Assembly: GCA_033782935.1 (NCBI GenBank)
Contig: JAWQEG010000261.1
Coordinates: 400,001 to 464,000, forward strand
Source: Petrolisthes cinctipes
Lineage: Eukaryota; Arthropoda; Malacostraca; Decapoda; Porcellanidae
Direction of reading: 5' to 3'
Length of the DNA stretch: 64,000 nucleotides
Numbering within the stretch: position 1 is the stretch's first letter; each line of letters opens with the position of its first letter. The position numbers were made by a program, and so were the translations under genes. The notes under the pieces are model-generated. The model searched no databases. It was not told the origin of the DNA and worked only from the letters and a program-made list of their open reading frames with translations. Positions 62,728-64,000 of this stretch are shown piece after piece.

Positions 62728-63368
62728 CGCAACCGTGGTTTGGAGAACTGTCCCGGTGGTGCCCTCATCCTCTTCAGTTGGGATCGGCGTGCCTCTCCAG
62801 CACTCTGTCTGCACCACTCCAAGCGTCACTGAAACTACACGCTTGGAGTTTCTACGGGGTCCTCAGCGAGCGGTTCACTGAGGAAACAGTGGGCAAGATG
62901 CTGAGGGCTCACCGCCAGTCGTCGGTGCGGCAGTATGAATCTTGCTGGAAAAGATTCCAGGACTTCTGGCGACGACATCCCTCCATGGTCATCTCGGAGG
63001 ACACGGTCCTGGAATTCCTCACTTGGCTCGCCGATTCCACCAACAGGGCCCCGGCGACGGTGCTTGCACATCACGCAGCCCTGTCTGATCCCCTCCTCCT
63101 AGGTTTTGATATTAAAGTTTCAGAGAAGCCCCTCTCTCTGCTGAGGATGGGGATTCGGGCGGGGACGGCACCTCACCGGGCCCAGACGCCTTCCTGGTCC
63201 CTTCACCGCGTCCTTACTTACCTGACCTTCGAAGGGGTTCCTCTGGAAGTGTGCCACCTCCCCCAGAAGTCTCTCTTCCTGCTCGCCTTAGCTACAGGGT
63301 ACAGGGCCTCACAGTTGGCAGCCCTGACCTGTCATCCAGCCTTCTCCTCTGTAAGTCCTAACCTTACC
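62728..63368 (+). pseudogene. DIRS-like pol C-terminus and truncated tyrosine recombinase
   Basis: Continues pol after the solo LTR with QPWFGELSRW and a LHAW block. Then comes the recombinase N-terminal SAM-like part (SVRQYESCWKRFQDFWRRHP, EFLTWLADS) and the start of the catalytic domain, SLFLLALATGYRASQLAALT. This holds the first catalytic Arg in box A (GYR in place of the more common G(R/K)R). The rest, including the HxxR and Tyr residues, is missing because an LTR element begins at 63369. Strand exchange activity is therefore impossible for this copy. Confidence 0.8.
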
Positions 63369-64000
63369 TGTAGTATAAGTTGGAAAGATCCTATAATTGT
63401 TAAACTATTTGGGATTAACTAGTTGATGGTGTTTGACCCGTTTATTGTTTCGAGTGTTATTCATTGTGTAATTCATTTGGTTCTATGACTCTTTAGAAAG
63501 GTTATCTCTGACCTGCTTTCTGTATCACTAGGGTCATTCTTCACTCGCCTCTCGCACAATACGCACTTGTCTGTTTAGTCCAATAAAGCCTTAAGAAGAA
63601 GGTTAGACTCTACTTACATCCAGACGTGATACTTGGATTACTTCACTACAATTTATTGGACTAAACATTTCGCTGCTCAGCTGAGATGGAGAAGTTCCTG
63701 CGCCCGGAGAAGTTTGAAGGAAGAGAAGGCACTACCTCTGAACAGTGGACCTATTGGTACCGCACATTCACCAACTTCCTCGACTCTATAGAAGCAGTGC
63801 CTGATTCCGCCAAGCTAAAACTTCTCATCAATTACGTATCTCCTTCTTTTTCTCCTATATCAGCGAGTGTACAGGATATTCTGAGGCTATAAAAGTGCTC
63901 GAGGCAGTGTTTGTGAAACCTCCTAATGAGATATTTGCGAGGTATAAGTTGGCCACCAGAATACAACAGTCTTCTGAAACTATCGACCAGTATCTCCAGT
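63369..64000 (+). mobile_element. LTR retrotransposon, 5' end (runs off the window)
   Basis: A 282-bp LTR at 63369-63650 starts TGTAGT and ends ACTACA, with AATAAA near 63582. It is followed by an untranslated leader and a gag gene. It is inserted in the DIRS recombinase. The primer-binding site is not recognised. The right end lies outside the window. Confidence 0.7.
63686..64000 (+). pseudogene. Retrotransposon gag, partial, one frameshift
   Basis: ATG 63686 opens a frame (MEKFLRPEKFEGREG, then WYRTFTNFLDS and LLINYVSPSFSP) that ends early at 63892. From about 63862 the neighbouring frame carries on with ECTGYSEAIKVLEAVF, KPPNEIFARYKLATRIQQ and ETIDQYLQ to the window end. These are typical Ty3/gypsy-type capsid motifs (NEIFAR, tR.Q, E.idqyl). 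A one-base indel in the T/C-rich stretch near 63845-63862 explains the shift. Confidence 0.75.

Larger units (their letters stand above)
56691..63368 (+). mobile_element. DIRS-like tyrosine-recombinase retrotransposon, intron-bearing, interrupted
   Basis: GC-rich compared with its surroundings. Order: 5' region (56691-57632), gag-like protein, reverse transcriptase plus RNase H, tyrosine recombinase. Two insertions break it: a solo LTR at 61921-62723 inside pol and an LTR retrotransposon starting at 63369 inside the recombinase. Intron-like GT-AG segments lie at 59331-59447, 59709-59815 and 60145-60326, each in a place where removal keeps the protein in frame. The left terminal repeat is not delimited and the right terminus is lost. 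Confidence 0.75.

Overview
This is a window of a repeat-rich animal genome, most probably an arthropod and plausibly a decapod crustacean. That placement is inference. It rests on dense and very long microsatellites, DIRS-like, piggyBac, I-group LINE, Mutator-like and mariner-like elements side by side, tRNA-derived SINEs with a core region I associate with crustaceans, and a PAN plus C-type-lectin gene of arthropod type. There are no bacterial operons and no CRISPR array.

Host gene: one host gene can be assembled with confidence. It is a five-exon secreted C-type lectin on the + strand, from ATG 10133 to TAA 36546 (exons 10133-10279, 10388-10538, 13185-13306, 25070-25181, 36395-36546). All four splice junctions are GT-AG and phase-consistent, giving 227 residues: signal peptide, PAN/apple-like Cys-rich module, then a C-type lectin domain. 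Its introns 3 and 4 (11.8 and 11.2 kb) are filled with transposons.

Layout: 1-3944 is an uninterrupted (TAG)n array. 3945-10070 holds foldback elements, a dispersed repeat and a decayed Cys-rich element-type protein fragment. 10.1-36.5 kb is the lectin gene. Intron 2 carries a SINE and an RTE scrap. Intron 3 carries a Mutator-like element with long terminal inverted repeats, extra TIR copies, a 2.06-kb foldback element and a second element nested at the same place. Intron 4 carries a TIR element inside an AT microsatellite, a Harbinger-like element, a mariner fragment, a Helitron helicase fragment and a nearly intact I-group LINE. 36.6-45.9 kb has an RTE fragment, a hairpin MITE, a possible LTR, and a second copy of the I-group LINE inserted into an unrelated older LINE. 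45.9-48.3 kb has two tandem copies of an unfamiliar cold-shock-domain coding unit. 48.3-54.9 kb is an older LINE interrupted by an apparently intact piggyBac. 55.05-56.34 kb is a decayed mariner-like element. 56.8-63.37 kb is a DIRS-like retrotransposon with several probable introns, broken by a solo-LTR insertion with a clear 4-bp target duplication and cut at its 3' end by an LTR retrotransposon that runs off the window.

The strongest candidates for something undescribed are the duplicated cold-shock-domain unit with its conserved C-terminal block and the intron-bearing DIRS-like element. The lectin gene with a QPG motif is the main functional host locus.
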